A stretch of DNA of 64,000 nucleotides from Prado023 sp963774745 (GCA_963774745.1 CAVZGE010000011.1:682001-746000), one strand, 5' to 3'; shown: positions 28,978-38,823, counted from the stretch's first letter. Numbers and translations: made by a program. The notes: a model not told the origin generated them from the letters alone.

Positions 28978-30324
28978 TCAGTTCGGCAGGTCCTCCAGCA
29001 TCTCGGTGACCAGCGCGGCGATCGGCGAGCGCTCGCTGCGGGTCAGGGTGACGTGGGCGAACAGCGGGTGCCCCTTGAGCTTCTCGACCACCGCGACCAC
29101 GCCGTCGTGGCGACCCACGCGCAGGTTGTCGCGCTGGGCCACGTCGTGGGTCAGCACGACCCGGGAGTCCTTGCCGATCCGCGACAGCACGGTGAGCAGG
29201 ACGTTGCGCTCCAGGGACTGCGCCTCGTCGACGATGACGAACGCGTCGTGCAGCGAGCGGCCGCGGATGTGGGTCAGCGGCAGCACCTCGAGCATGCCCC
29301 GGTCGAGGATCTCGTCGACGACCTCGGAGGTGGTGATCGCCCCGAGTGTGTCGAACACGGCCTGGCCCCAGGGCGACATCTTCTCGTGCTCGCTGCCCGG
29401 CAGGTAGCCGAGCTCCTGGCCACCGACCGCGAACAGGGGCCGGAACACGACGACCTTGCGGTGCTGCTGGCGCTCGAGCACCGCCTCCAGCCCGGCGCAC
29501 AGGGCCAGGGCGCTCTTGCCGGTGCCCGCCCGGCCACCGAGGCTGACGATCCCGATGTCGGGGTCCAGCAGCATGTCCAGGGCGATCCGCTGCTCGGCGG
29601 ACCGACCGTGCAGCCCGAACGCCTCCCGATCGCCGCGCACCAGGCGCAGCCGCTTGTCGGGGGTGACCCGGGCCAGGGCGGAGCCCCGCTCCGAGATCAG
29701 CACCACGCCGGTGTTGCACGGGAGGTCACGGGCGAGGTCGAGATCGATCCGCTCGGTGTCGTAGAGCTCGTTGACGACCGAGGAGCCGACCTCGATCTCC
29801 TCGATGCCGGTCCAACCCGTGGAGACGACGAGCTCGGCGCGGTACTCCTCGGCCTGCAGTCCCAGCGTGGAGGCCTTCACCCGCAACGGCAGGTCCTTGC
29901 TGACCACGACGACGTCTCGGCCCTCGGCGGCGAGATTGCGTGCAACGGCCAGGATCCGGGTGTCGTTGTCACCGAGCTGCATCCCGGTGGGAAGGCGGGA
30001 CAGGTCGGAGTGGTTGAGCTCGACGCGCAGCGAGCCGCCCTCGTCGTTGAGCGGGATCCGCTCGTCGAGGCGACCGAAGTCCACCCGGAAGTCGTCGAGC
30101 ATCCGCAGGGCCTGGCGGGCGAAGTAGCCCAGCTCGGGGTGGGTGCGCTTGGCCTCCAGCTCGATGATCACGACCAGCGGGATGACGACCTCGTGCTCGT
30201 CGAAGCGGAAGACCGCCCGCGGGTCGGACAGCAGGACGGAGGTGTCGAGCACGTAGCAGCGACGCGCCTCCGTTCGAGCTCGGCTGGATCGGGGCTTCGT
30301 CGCAGTCGGCACACGCGCCTCCAC
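28978..30324 (-). CDS. PhoH-family PIN-domain ATPase (PhoH2 type)
   Basis: A 448-residue fusion of an N-terminal PIN RNase domain (YVLDTSVLLSDP at the start, acidic residues in IIELEAKR and GDNDTRILA; ~20-160) and a C-terminal PhoH ATPase (Walker A GGRAGTGKSALAL, Walker B IVDEAQ; ~230-440). PhoH2 proteins unwind and cleave RNA. In mycobacteria phoH2 is preceded by a small antitoxin gene, which I do not see here. The start is a GTG at 30324; a later GTG before PTATKP is possible. It is next to the transglycosylase gene and uppS, a common actinobacterial order. Confidence 0.88.
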   Translation of the reverse strand: MEARVPTATKPRSSRARTEARRCYVLDTSVLLSDPRAVFRFDEHEVVIPLVVIIELEAKRTHPELGYFARQALRMLDDFRVDFGRLDERIPLNDEGGSLRVELNHSDLSRLPTGMQLGDNDTRILAVARNLAAEGRDVVVVSKDLPLRVKASTLGLQAEEYRAELVVSTGWTGIEEIEVGSSVVNELYDTERIDLDLARDLPCNTGVVLISERGSALARVTPDKRLRLVRGDREAFGLHGRSAEQRIALDMLLDPDIGIVSLGGRAGTGKSALALCAGLEAVLERQQHRKVVVFRPLFAVGGQELGYLPGSEHEKMSPWGQAVFDTLGAITTSEVVDEILDRGMLEVLPLTHIRGRSLHDAFVIVDEAQSLERNVLLTVLSRIGKDSRVVLTHDVAQRDNLRVGRHDGVVAVVEKLKGHPLFAHVTLTRSERSPIAALVTEMLEDLPN

Positions 30325-30479
30325 AGTCGGGTCGGGCGGCTCGGGGTGCGCCCGACGCCCACGAATCTAGGCCGCTTGTGGCGCGAGGGCCCCCCCGACA
30401 CGCCGCGCGCGGGGTGCTCGGCGCCGAGCGTCCGGCGTCCCGTCACGCCCCGGCCACCTTCCCGACGGGGGACGGACGC

Positions 30480-31241
30480 TCAGGAGCCGTAGCGCCGCTC
30501 CCGGGCCGCGTAGTCGCGCAGGGCCCGCAGGAAGTCCACGCGCCGGAAGTCCGGCCAGTAGGCCTCGCAGAAGTAGAACTCGGAGTGGGCGCTCTGCCAC
30601 AGCAGGAACCCCGAGAGGCGCTGCTCACCGGAGGTGCGGATGACCAGGTCGGGGTCCGGCTGGCCCTTCGTGTAGAGGTGCGCCGCGATGTGCTCCACGT
30701 CCAGGGTCGCGGCCAGGTCGGCCAGGGAGGTGCCCGCAGCCGCCTCCTCCGCCAGCAGCGCGCGCACGGCATCGACCAGCTCCTGGCGACCCCCGTACCC
30801 GACGGCGACGTTGACGGTCATCCCGTCGATGCCCGAGGTCGTCAGCTCGGCGTCCTCGAGGACCTGGCGGGTGCGTGCCGGCAGCGGGTCCTTGGCCCCG
30901 ACGTGCCGGATGACCCACTTGCGGGAGGCGGCCAGCTGCGCGACGGAGCCCTCGATGATCCGCAGGAGTGGGTCGAGCTCCTCGCTCGGGCGGGTCAGGT
31001 TGTCGGTGGACAGCAGCCACAGCGTGACCACCTCGACACCGACCTCGTCGCACCATTCGAGGAACTCCGCGATCCGCGCGGCGCCGGCCCGGTGCCCGGC
31101 GGCGCTGCTCGACCCCTGCTCGGTGGCCCAGCGACGATTCCCGTCGAGGATGACCCCGACGTGGCGGGGGATGTCGCCCTGGCTGAGGTCGTGGGCCAGC
31201 CGGCGCTCATAGAGACCGTAGACGAGATCGTCCAGACCCAT
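30480..31241 (-). CDS. uppS: Isoprenyl transferase (cis-prenyltransferase)
   Basis: A 253-residue UppS/Z-FPP-synthase-type enzyme that condenses IPP onto allylic diphosphates to make the long polyprenyl carrier lipid used in cell-wall synthesis. Signatures are HVGVILDGNRRWA (catalytic Asp), the STDNLTRP loop, AVGYGGR and the C-terminal DLVIRTSGEQRLSGFLLW with FYFCEAYWPDF. ATG 31241 has GGGAGGA immediately upstream. It lies 38 bp downstream of an HlyIII-family gene on the same strand. Confidence 0.93.
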   Translation of the reverse strand: MGLDDLVYGLYERRLAHDLSQGDIPRHVGVILDGNRRWATEQGSSSAAGHRAGAARIAEFLEWCDEVGVEVVTLWLLSTDNLTRPSEELDPLLRIIEGSVAQLAASRKWVIRHVGAKDPLPARTRQVLEDAELTTSGIDGMTVNVAVGYGGRQELVDAVRALLAEEAAAGTSLADLAATLDVEHIAAHLYTKGQPDPDLVIRTSGEQRLSGFLLWQSAHSEFYFCEAYWPDFRRVDFLRALRDYAARERRYGS

Positions 31242-31279
31242 GGGTTCCTCCCGAAGCGACCTCGTACCCGTCGTGGAGG

Positions 31280-31966
31280 CTATCGCACCGCCGTCACGAC
31301 CAGTGTGGCCGCAGCGAAGTGCGCCGCCCAGCCGCCGAGGGTGAACGAGTGGAACACCTCGTGGAAGCCGAACCACTTCGGTGACGGGTTGGGCCACCTG
31401 ATCGCGAACACGCCGGCGCCGATCGTGTACAGCAGCCCGCCCAGCAGGATCAGCCCGAGCACCCACGCGTGCCGGGTGTCGGACAGGATCTCCGAGCGCA
31501 GGAAGCCGGGCAGGAACATCGCCGAGGCCCAGCCCAGCGCCAGGTACATGGGCACGAACAGCCATCGCGGGGCCCGGATCCACGCGATCCGGACCGCTGC
31601 ACCGCCGACGGCGCCGAGCCAGAGGACGGCCAGGAGCGACCGTGCGGGGCCGGGGCCGAGCAGGGCGACGGCGAACGGGGTGGCGCTGCCGGCGATGACC
31701 AGGAAGATGTTGGCGTGGTCCCAGCGCTGCAGGATCCCGGTGACCCGCGGCGAGAACCGGCCCCGGTGGTACACGGCCGACACGGAGAACAGCAGGATCG
31801 TGGTGAGCGCGAACAGGACCGCCGGGATCCGCAGCTCCGACGGGGCCAGGACGGCCAGCAGGACAGCAGCCGACCCGGCGATCGGGGCAGCCACCATGTG
31901 CAGCCACCCGCGCAGGACGGGCTTCACGGACAGGTAGTGCTCCCGCAGGGAATCAGCGGGGTTCAT
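31280..31966 (-). CDS. Hemolysin III / TrhA family membrane protein
   Basis: A 228-residue protein with seven TM helices of the PAQR/HlyIII superfamily. Conserved metal-site motifs are present: SAVYHRG near helix 2, LQRWDHANIFLVIAGS, and FGFHEVFHSFTLGGW near the C-terminus. Bacterial TrhA proteins are linked to membrane homeostasis; haemolysis is doubtful for most. It probably shares a transcript with uppS. Confidence 0.88.
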   Translation of the reverse strand: MNPADSLREHYLSVKPVLRGWLHMVAAPIAGSAAVLLAVLAPSELRIPAVLFALTTILLFSVSAVYHRGRFSPRVTGILQRWDHANIFLVIAGSATPFAVALLGPGPARSLLAVLWLGAVGGAAVRIAWIRAPRWLFVPMYLALGWASAMFLPGFLRSEILSDTRHAWVLGLILLGGLLYTIGAGVFAIRWPNPSPKWFGFHEVFHSFTLGGWAAHFAAATLVVTAVR

Positions 31967-32012
31967 GGACGAAGTAGAGCAGGGCAGCCACCGAACGGCA
32001 AGGGGCGCGGGC

Positions 32013-32815
32013 TCAGTCCAGGTCCACGATCACCGGGGCGTGATCGCTGGGGGCAGGCGTCCCCTTGACCCCGGGCTTGCGCGCCTCCCGGTCGACGACC
32101 GCCGCACGCACGGCACCAGCGAACGGCGGCATTGGCGTAGACCAGGTCGATCCGCATGCCCATCGCCTTGTGGAACGACCCGGCCCGGTAGTCCCAGAAG
32201 GTGTAGGGGTGCGGGCCCTTGCTGATCGTGGGCACGACATCCGACGAGGCCCAGTGCCCGCAGCTCGGCCAGCGCCGCGCGCTCGGGGGCGGTGACGTGG
32301 GTGCTCAGGGCGAACGCCCCGATGTCCCAGACGTCGTCGTCGTTCGGGGCGACGTTGAAGTCGCCGAGGACGGCGAACGGCGCGTCGGCTGCCGCCACCG
32401 GGGCCAGGTGCCCGGCCAGTGCGTGCAACCACGCCAGCTTGTAGTCGTAGTGGGGGTCCTGGGGGGTGCGCCCGTTCGGCACGTACACGCCCGCGACCCG
32501 GACCCCGCCGCAGGTCGCGGCGATGTAGCGCGCCTCGGGGGCGTCGCCCGGATCCGGGAAGCACGGGGCCCCGGGCAGGTCGGTCTCGAGCTCGGCGATG
32601 CCGACCCGCGACAGCAGTGCCACACCGTTCCACCGGCCCTGCCCGCGGTGCACGGACTCGTACCCGGCAGCCGCGACCTCCGCGGTGGGGAAGGCCTCCT
32701 GGGCGATCTTGGTCTCCTGCAGGACGACCACGTCGGGCCCGGTCGCCTCCAGCCAGGAGAGCAGGCGCGGCAGCCGCGCGGGCAGGGAGTTCACGTTCCA
32801 GGTGGCGATGCGCAC
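32013..32815 (-). CDS. xth: Exodeoxyribonuclease III / AP endonuclease (two frameshifts as sequenced)
   Basis: An EEP-fold DNA-repair enzyme that incises at abasic sites. Motifs run in order across three frames: RIATWNVNSLPARL, VVLQETK, GVYVPNGR, FAVLGDFNVAP, then FWDYRAGSFHKAMGMRIDL, and SDHAPVIVDLD at the end. The frame changes near 32239-32242 and near 32124, each by a gain of one G on the coding strand. Correction gives about 266 residues, the normal length. GTG 32815 was chosen because the conserved N-terminus starts there. Sequence error is more likely than decay. Confidence 0.87.
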
Positions 32816-32987
32816 GCCCGTGATTCTGGCACCCACCGGGCCCGGTCCGGGACCAACCCGCCAGCGATCGGGAGGGCGAGCAGCATGTGACCCTGCGATC
32901 ACTCTGCGTTGCAGTCACGCAGGGAAACCGTCGGCGAAACGCCGGGGCAATGCCGATGTGGCCACGGCCGAATGGCAGGATCCCCCC

Positions 32988-34354
32988 ATGTCCGTGTCCC
33001 TGGCCGTCGGTGACATCCGCCGGATCGCTCACGGACCCATGCGCAAGCTGTTCATCGGGCAGTTCCTCAACGCCCTGGGCAACGGCCTGACCCTGGCCCT
33101 GCTCATCGTCTACCTGTCCAAGGTCCGCGACATCCCGCTCGGGGTGGCCACCGCCCTGCTGGCCTGGCAGGCGGTCCTGGCGCTGCTGATGTCCCCGATC
33201 TCCGGCACGCTGGTCGACCGGTTCGGTCCGCGCCCCATCCTGATGGGCTCGGTGCTCGTGACGGCTGTGGGAATCTTCGCCTACGGCCATGTCGAGTCCG
33301 TCGGCGAGGCGTTCGCCGCGATGACCGTGGTCGCCGTCGCCGGCGCCGGGATCTGGGGGCCCTCCTCGGCGCTCACGGCACGCCTCGTGGCCCCGGCCGA
33401 CCGGGGCACCGCGTTCGGTTTCGGCTTCATGCTGCTCAACCTGGGCCTGGGGCTCGGTGGCCTCATCAGCTCGACGATCGTGGACCTCACGGACCCGGGC
33501 ACGTTCACGCTCCTGTACACCCTGACCTCCATGGCCTACCTGGCGCTCTTCGTCGCCGTGCTGTCGATGGGCCCGGTCGGGGGCCGGCCCCCGCCGGTGA
33601 GCCCCTGGACGCCGACGGCGCGACCCCCGCGGCCCAGCAACCGGCGACGGGTGGCTGGCCCGACGTCCTGCGCGATCGGACCCTCCTGCGCTTCGCGGCG
33701 GCGGGGCTGCTGATGCTCACCTTCGGCTACGGCAGCATCGACGCTGGCGCGTCGGTGTTCATCACGGACTTCGTCGGGCTCGACGAACGGTTCATCGGCA
33801 TCGTGTTCGCCGCGAACACGGCCGTGATCGTGCTGAGCCAGCTGTTCGTGCTCTCGATCGTGAAGGGCCGCTCCCGGGCTCGGGTCCTGGCCGGTGTGGG
33901 CATGATGTGGGCAGTCAGCTGGCTGCTGTTCGGCTCCGCCCTCACGGTCGGGGGCTGGGTGGCCGTGGGCGCGCTGATCCTGGCGATGAGCGTCTTCGCC
34001 ATCGGCGAGACGATGTGGTCCCCGACCGCACCTGCGCTGCTCAACGACCTCGCTCCGGAGCACCTGCGGGGGCGCTACAACGCCTTCCAGTCCGTGCTCT
34101 GGGGAGTCTCGGGGGCGCTGGGCCCGCTGCTCACCGGCACCTTCCTGGCGTCTGGGCACGGGTCCCTGTGGACGCTGACGCTGGCCCTGGGCTGCGCCGT
34201 CGCCGCATTCATCGCGCTGCGGCTGCGCCACCACCTGACGCCGGGACAGGACGGTCGGGGGGAGTCGTCGGGCTCCCCCGAGGACGACCCCGACCCGGCG
34301 CAGCCCGACGGCAGCCCCGACCTGGACCCTGCCCGCTCAGCGGAATCCCGCTGA
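32988..34354 (+). CDS. MFS transporter (one frameshift as sequenced)
   Basis: A major-facilitator protein of about 455 residues once repaired, with 12 predicted helices and the loop-2 signature GTLVDRFGPRP. The second half resumes in a new frame after the GC-rich run at 33578-33598. Here the change corresponds to one lost base or two gained, unlike the other frameshifts in the window. AGGA lies 7 nt before ATG 32988. It is divergent from xth. The substrate is unknown; the layout resembles drug-efflux members. The C-terminus ends in a Pro/Asp-rich tail. Confidence 0.8.
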
Positions 34355-34390
34355 GCCCTGCCGGCAGGCAGGCGGGGTCGTTGCCCTGGC

Positions 34391-35107
34391 TCAGGCCGGG
34401 GGCAGCTGCGGGCGGTCGGTTCCACCCACCGACTTCTTCCGGGGCTTGCGCTTGACCTCGACGCCGCCGAACAGGGCCGCACCCTTGACCCGCAGCACGG
34501 GGGCGCCCGCCTGGCCGGGACCCTCGGCCTGCTGGTCGAAGCCACCGAAGATGCCCATGCCGTCGACGTGGACAGCCAGGCCGTCGGGCACCGTGATCTC
34601 GATCCCACCCATCACGGCGACCGCGATGATCTCGCACTCGGCCTGGGCGAACGTGCAGCGCGTGAGGTCCAGCTCGATGCCGCCGAACATCGCGAACGCC
34701 GTGAGCTGGGCCGGAACGACCCACTCACCCTTGCGCGTGGCCCCGCCGAAGATCGCCACGACCGACGACGAGGACGAGTCCACCCCCGCAGGCGGATGCC
34801 AGCCCGACGCCGGCGCCGGGACAGCCTGCGGGGGGACGGCCAGGGCCATCCCGGTCAGCGGCGCCAGGGCAGCGGCGACGGTCGCCGGCGGGAGCCCATC
34901 GAGGACAGGGACGAGGTCGGCCGCCGTGCGCGCACCCATGGTCGCGGTCAGGCGCTCCTCGTACTCCTCGCGGGTCAGCCGGCCCTCGGCGTAGGCATCG
35001 CCGATGACGTCGGCCATCCGGGCCCGATCGGCGTCGGAGACCAGGACCCGTCCGGCCGCCCCGAGCGGGCCGTCCGGGGTGCTGGGTGGGATCTCGGACA
35101 GGCTCAC
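34391..35107 (-). CDS. DUF1707 and LiaF-like C-terminal domain protein
   Basis: A 238-residue protein. Residues ~15-70 are a DUF1707 (SHOCT-like) domain (RVLVSDADRARMADVIGDAYAEGRLTREEYEERL, abridged here to its two ends: VSDADRAR and LTREEYEERL). The C-terminal half contains repeated beta units ending in FGG/MGG (AIFGGATRKGEW, AMFGGIELDL, AVMGGIEITV, FGGVEV), as in cell-wall-active-antibiotic response proteins of the LiaF type. It may sense or respond to envelope stress. GTG 35107 overlaps the stop of the DUF3817 gene by GTGA, so it closes a tightly coupled four-gene operon. Confidence 0.82.
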   Translation of the reverse strand: MSLSEIPPSTPDGPLGAAGRVLVSDADRARMADVIGDAYAEGRLTREEYEERLTATMGARTAADLVPVLDGLPPATVAAALAPLTGMALAVPPQAVPAPASGWHPPAGVDSSSSSVVAIFGGATRKGEWVVPAQLTAFAMFGGIELDLTRCTFAQAECEIIAVAVMGGIEITVPDGLAVHVDGMGIFGGFDQQAEGPGQAGAPVLRVKGAALFGGVEVKRKPRKKSVGGTDRPQLPPA

Positions 35108-35457
35108 GGCGCCGCGACCCCCGCCTGCAGCTGGTGGGTGATGCGGCGCTCGAACACGAAGGACATGAACGGGATGGTGCCGGCCAGCGCCACGAGCACC
35201 GTGCGCCCGGGAGTCCACCGCGCGCGGATCGCCACGTCGAGGACGGTCACGAGGTACACCATGTAGAGGAACCCGTGCAGCTGCCACCCGAGGGCGTACC
35301 AGAGCGAGTCCTCGTTGCCCAGCAGGTACTTCCACGGCAGGCCGACCACGGTCATGAACGCGAGCAGCACCCCGGTGACCCAGGCCATGACCTGGAACCG
35401 CTTGTACGCGCCGGACCTCAGGATGGTCGCGGGTGCGGGGGCGGTGTGCGTGCTCAT
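35104..35457 (-). CDS. DUF3817-domain membrane protein
   Basis: A 117-residue membrane protein with about three TM helices (FQVMAWVTGVLLAFMTVVGL; WQLHGFLYMVYLVTVLDVAI; TVLVALAGTIPFMSFVFE). The charged loop around KYLLGNE and the C-terminal FERRI fit the DUF3817 family; function unknown. AGGAG precedes ATG 35457, which overlaps the SURF1 stop by ATGA. Coupling to SURF1 suggests a role in the respiratory membrane. Confidence 0.8.
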   Translation of the reverse strand: MSTHTAPAPATILRSGAYKRFQVMAWVTGVLLAFMTVVGLPWKYLLGNEDSLWYALGWQLHGFLYMVYLVTVLDVAIRARWTPGRTVLVALAGTIPFMSFVFERRITHQLQAGVAAP

Positions 35458-36228
35458 CTGGGGGTCTCCTGCTCGGCGGGTCGGTCCATGTGGTCGCGCC
35501 GGAAGCGGTTCCAGAAGAAGATCGCGAACCCGGCGAACGCGACCCACTGGACCGCGTAGGCCGCGTTGCGCCAGTTCAGGCCCACCTCGGCTCCGGGCAA
35601 TTCTGTCACCTGCAGCGGCAGTGGCTGCCCCGCGCCCGCGGGGGCCAGGTCCGTCAGGGCGAACCATCCCGACCGCACGGGGTAGCCGGCGTGGGCTGAC
35701 AGCGCGCCGGTGTCCACCGCGACCAGGGTCGGTGGGTCACCGGCGGTGACCAGGGGCTGGGCCTGCCGGGAGTCGGCCACGAGGACACCCACGACCTCGA
35801 CGATCCCCGGGGGCGGCGGCGTGGGGCGCTGGCCGGCCGGGACCCACCCGCGCACGACGGCGACGGCAGTGGTCGCCGCGTCCCCGGCCGCGGCGCCGTC
35901 GGGGGACCCTGCGGCCGTCTGCGGTGGTGGGCTGCATCGGGGTCAGCACCCAGGCACCGTCCTGACCATCACGGGGTCGTGGCGTGACCAGCACCTCGTG
36001 CTGCACGTCGAACACCCCCGAGATGCCCACCCGCATGCCGCTGAAGGCCGTCGCCGGATCGAGGTCGGCCAACGCGACAACGGGGATCTCGGGGACGGCG
36101 TCGGCCTCGGAACGATTGGCCCGGTCCCACTGCCAGCGGGCGGCCACGACGCACACCACCACGGCCAGGATGGTCAGGACGTGGAAGCCGAGCCGGCGTG
36201 GATCGGCCCAGGATCCACCTGAGGGCAT
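35454..36228 (-). CDS. SURF1-family cytochrome oxidase biogenesis protein (one frameshift as sequenced)
   Basis: A SURF1-type protein that assists assembly of the haem-copper terminal oxidase. It has two TM helices, one N-terminal (FHVLTILAVVVCVVAARWQW) and one C-terminal (AYAVQWVAFAGFAIFFWNRF), with an extracytoplasmic domain between that contains VRGWVPAG and the NWRNAAYAVQW signature. A gain of one base at about 35908-35928 splits the frame; repaired length is about 257 residues. Its ATG shares one base with the stop of the upstream small gene (TGATG). Confidence 0.85.
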
Positions 36229-36464
36229 CAGCGCGAGTCGCCCTCGACCGTCCCGGCCCTGCCGGGATCACCGGATCCGGTGGGTGCGGTCCGGGCCGAC
36301 CCGAGGTTCGTCTGCGCCCGACGGGTGTGCCGGACGAAGGACCAGAGCAGCAGGACGAGGGACACCAGCAGGAAGAGGAACACGACGGAGGCCAGCGGAC
36401 TGGGCCGGACCGTCGCCGGATCGATCTCCTCGGCGGCGACCAGGGCCGCCAGAACACCGTGCAT
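36228..36464 (-). CDS. Small single-TM protein upstream of SURF1
   Basis: A 78-residue protein with one hydrophobic helix (VVFLFLLVSLVLLLWSFV, residues ~27-44) flanked by a short N-terminus and an Arg/Gly-rich cytoplasmic tail. No recognised domain. It is the first gene of the SURF1-DUF3817-DUF1707 operon, and its stop overlaps the SURF1 start by one base. It may help in terminal-oxidase assembly, but that is only from position. Confidence 0.65.
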   Translation of the reverse strand: MHGVLAALVAAEEIDPATVRPSPLASVVFLFLLVSLVLLLWSFVRHTRRAQTNLGSARTAPTGSGDPGRAGTVEGDSR

Positions 36465-36514
36465 GCCAACCTCCGAGCCTGCGAATGTGCTGCGGGTACT
36501 AGTGTCGCAGCATC

Positions 36515-37009
36515 ATGTCGCCCGCACGAACAGCCGGTCACCCCACGCAGTGGCCCCCGCACATCCGTGAGCGCTACGGCATCACCGACCGGCCGCGCTG
36601 GGCGCCCATCGCCCTGGTCGCGCTCGGCGTGGCCTTCTTCGCGTTCGTGACGTTCCTCGGGCTGCGGCTGTCCAACCCGGCCATCGACGCCGGTGTCGTG
36701 TCCTACGTGACGCTGGCCGACGACCGGATGACGATCGGGTACGAGGTGCAGCGGCGTGACCCGGCTCCCGCCACGTGCGTGCTGCGGGCCCGGGCCAAGG
36801 ACGGGTTCGACGTCGGCTACGCCGTGGTCGACCTGCCCGCCGCGCAGGGGCGCACGTACCACACGGTCGAGATGCGCACGGCGTACCGGGCGCTGGTGGG
36901 CGAGCTGCTCGGCTGCGGGCTCACCGGCCCACCACCGGGGATCCCCGGCGCGCAGTTCCGCCCCGGCGTCGTCGCGCCGGTCCAGCCGTGGACCCCGAGC
37001 GAGCCCTGA
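36515..37009 (+). CDS. DUF4307-domain protein
   Basis: A 164-residue protein with a short N-terminus rich in Pro/His, one TM helix (APIALVALGVAFFAFVTFLGLRL, residues ~30-52) and an extracytoplasmic beta-rich domain typical of DUF4307 (VVSYVTLADDRMTIGYEVQRRDPAPATCVLRA; ends only quoted in part). Function unknown. Actinobacteria usually keep this gene directly before greA, as here. Confidence 0.8.
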   Translation: MSPARTAGHPTQWPPHIRERYGITDRPRWAPIALVALGVAFFAFVTFLGLRLSNPAIDAGVVSYVTLADDRMTIGYEVQRRDPAPATCVLRARAKDGFDVGYAVVDLPAAQGRTYHTVEMRTAYRALVGELLGCGLTGPPPGIPGAQFRPGVVAPVQPWTPSEP

Positions 37010-37026
37010 CCCGCCCAGCCCGGTGC

Positions 37027-37032
37027 TACCCT
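37027..37032 (+). promoter_or_regulatory. Extended -10 element of greA
   Basis: TGC-TACCCT lies 32 bp upstream of the greA GTG, just after the DUF4307 stop. A short leader with CAGGAGA follows, so greA has its own promoter and ribosome site. Confidence 0.45.
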
Positions 37033-37064
37033 CGATGACCAACTCATCCAGCCCAGGAGATCCC

Positions 37065-37559
37065 GTGTCCGAGAGCCCCCAGACCACCTGGTTGACCCAG
37101 GAGGCCCACGACCGGCTGGCCGGCGAGCTCGAGGAGCGCCAGACCACCCGCCGCACCGAGATCACCAAGCGGATCGCTGCCGCGCGCGAGGAGGGCGACC
37201 TCAAGGAGAACGGCGGCTATCACGCGGCCAAGGACGAGCAGGGCAAGAACGAGGCGCGGATCCGCCAGCTGCGCCAGATGCTCGACCACGCGCAGATCGG
37301 CTCGCCACCCTCCGAGGAGGGCCAGGCAGCCCACGGGATGGTCGTGAGCGTGGAGCTGGTCGCCAGCGGACGCTCGATGACCTTCCTGCTCGGCTCGCGC
37401 GAGGAGGCTGCGCACGCCAGCGTCGATGTCATCTCCCCCTCGTCACCTATGGGGGCCGCGGTCGACGGCGCGAAGGTCGGCGACGAGGTCACCTACACGA
37501 CCCCGGCCGGCAAGGAGCTGACCGCCCGGATCACCCACGTGGCGCCCTACTCGGGCTGA
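37065..37559 (+). CDS. greA: Transcription elongation factor GreA
   Basis: A 164-residue Gre factor that rescues backtracked RNA polymerase by stimulating transcript cleavage. The coiled coil (residues ~10-80) carries the acidic tip GDLKENGGYHAAKDEQ, with the catalytic Asp/Glu pair. The C-terminal FKBP-like domain starts near VVSVELV and ends EVTYTTPAGKELTARI. GTG 37065 was chosen over ATG 37035 because CAGGAGA lies just upstream and the conserved TWLTQEAHDRL follows. Confidence 0.93.
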   Translation: MSESPQTTWLTQEAHDRLAGELEERQTTRRTEITKRIAAAREEGDLKENGGYHAAKDEQGKNEARIRQLRQMLDHAQIGSPPSEEGQAAHGMVVSVELVASGRSMTFLLGSREEAAHASVDVISPSSPMGAAVDGAKVGDEVTYTTPAGKELTARITHVAPYSG

Positions 37560-37575
37560 TCAGGTCCCGGGGCGA

Positions 37576-38784
37576 TCAGGTCTCGGGGCGCACCCGGAAG
37601 CCACTGGCCCGCAGGGCGGCGGTCACCTGCTCGCAGTGCTCCGGGCCGCGGGTCTCCAGGTGCAGCGACACGTCGACCTCACCGACCGAGAGGCCGGCGG
37701 ACGTGCGCAGGTGCTGCACCGAGATGACGCTCGCGGCGAGCGCGGCCACCTCCGCGAGCAGGGCCGCCAGGCCCCCGGGGCGGTCGGAGATCCGCACCCG
37801 CAGCTGCAGGTAGCGCCCCGCGGCGACCAGTCCGTGCTCCAGCACCCGGGCCAGCAGCAGCGGGTCGATGTTCCCCCCGGACAGAACGACGACCACAGGT
37901 GCCTCGAGGCCGGTCGCGTCCTCCAGGACCGCGGCCACCCCGGCCGCCCCAGCCGGCTCGACCAGCAGCTTCGAGCGCTCCAGGACCAGCAGCAGCCCCC
38001 GTGACAGCGAGTCCTCGGACACCGTGCGGATCTCGACGTGCCGCTCGGCGATGATCGCCAGGGGCACCACCCCCGGGCGGCCGACCGCGATGCCGTCGGC
38101 CATCGTGCTCATCCGCTCGAGCGCCACAGGGTGGCCCGCGGCCAGGGACGCCGGGTAGGCGGCCGCCTGGGCGGCCTGCACCCCGATGACGCGCACGTGC
38201 GGGGCCAGCTCGCCCATCACCGTCGCGATCCCGGCGACGAGTCCCCCGCCTCCCGTGCAGACCAGGACCGTGCGGACGTCGGGGACCTGGTCGAGTATCT
38301 CCAGGCCGATCGTCGCCTGACCCACGACGATGTCCTCGTGGTCGAACGGGTGGATCAGCACCGCACCGGTCCGCTCGGAGAACTCGGTGGCCGCGACCAG
38401 GGCGTCATCGATGGTCGACCCGACCGTGACGATCTCGGCACCGTAGGCCCTCGTCGCCGCCAGCTTGGGCAGGGGCGCCCCGACCGGCATGAAGACGGTG
38501 GTGCGGATCCCCAGGCCGCGGGCGGCCTTGGCCACGCCCTGAGCGTGGTTGCCCGCGCTGGCCGCGACGACGCCCAGGGCGCGCTGCTGCGGGGTGAGCC
38601 GCGACAGCCGCACGTGCGCGCCGCGGACCTTGAACGATCCGGCCACCTGCAGGTTCTCGCACTTGAGCCATACCGGTCCGCCGACGCGGTCGGCGAGGTA
38701 GGTCGCGGGGGCGACCGGGGTCACTCGGGCGACCCCGACCAGCAGGTCGCGCGCCTCTCGGATGGCCTGCACAGTCACGGGCAT
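37576..38784 (-). CDS. ilvA: Threonine ammonia-lyase with ACT domain
   Basis: A 402-residue PLP enzyme that deaminates threonine to 2-oxobutanoate, the entry to isoleucine synthesis. The PLP Lys is in GSFKVRGA, the phosphate loop is CTGGGGLVAG, and the late PLP motif is SGGNIDP. An ACT domain (~325-402; LRVRISDRPGGLAALLAEVAAL, quoted in part) suggests feedback control. ATG 38784 was chosen; GTG 38802 is the alternative. Lengths near 400 fit the catabolic or short biosynthetic class with one ACT domain. Confidence 0.9.
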   Translation of the reverse strand: MPVTVQAIREARDLLVGVARVTPVAPATYLADRVGGPVWLKCENLQVAGSFKVRGAHVRLSRLTPQQRALGVVAASAGNHAQGVAKAARGLGIRTTVFMPVGAPLPKLAATRAYGAEIVTVGSTIDDALVAATEFSERTGAVLIHPFDHEDIVVGQATIGLEILDQVPDVRTVLVCTGGGGLVAGIATVMGELAPHVRVIGVQAAQAAAYPASLAAGHPVALERMSTMADGIAVGRPGVVPLAIIAERHVEIRTVSEDSLSRGLLLVLERSKLLVEPAGAAGVAAVLEDATGLEAPVVVVLSGGNIDPLLLARVLEHGLVAAGRYLQLRVRISDRPGGLAALLAEVAALAASVISVQHLRTSAGLSVGEVDVSLHLETRGPEHCEQVTAALRASGFRVRPET

Positions 38785-38823
38785 GGACCCATGGTGGCCC
38801 ACGCACTGGCAGGATGACCCCTT

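Noticed and set aside
28978..30324. PhoAT-PhoH2 toxin-antitoxin pair
   Set aside because: The PhoH2 protein is present, but no small antitoxin ORF overlaps its start.
30378..31937. Long plus-strand open frame opposite uppS and the HlyIII gene
   Set aside because: Both minus-strand genes are complete and conserved; the plus frame is composition-driven.
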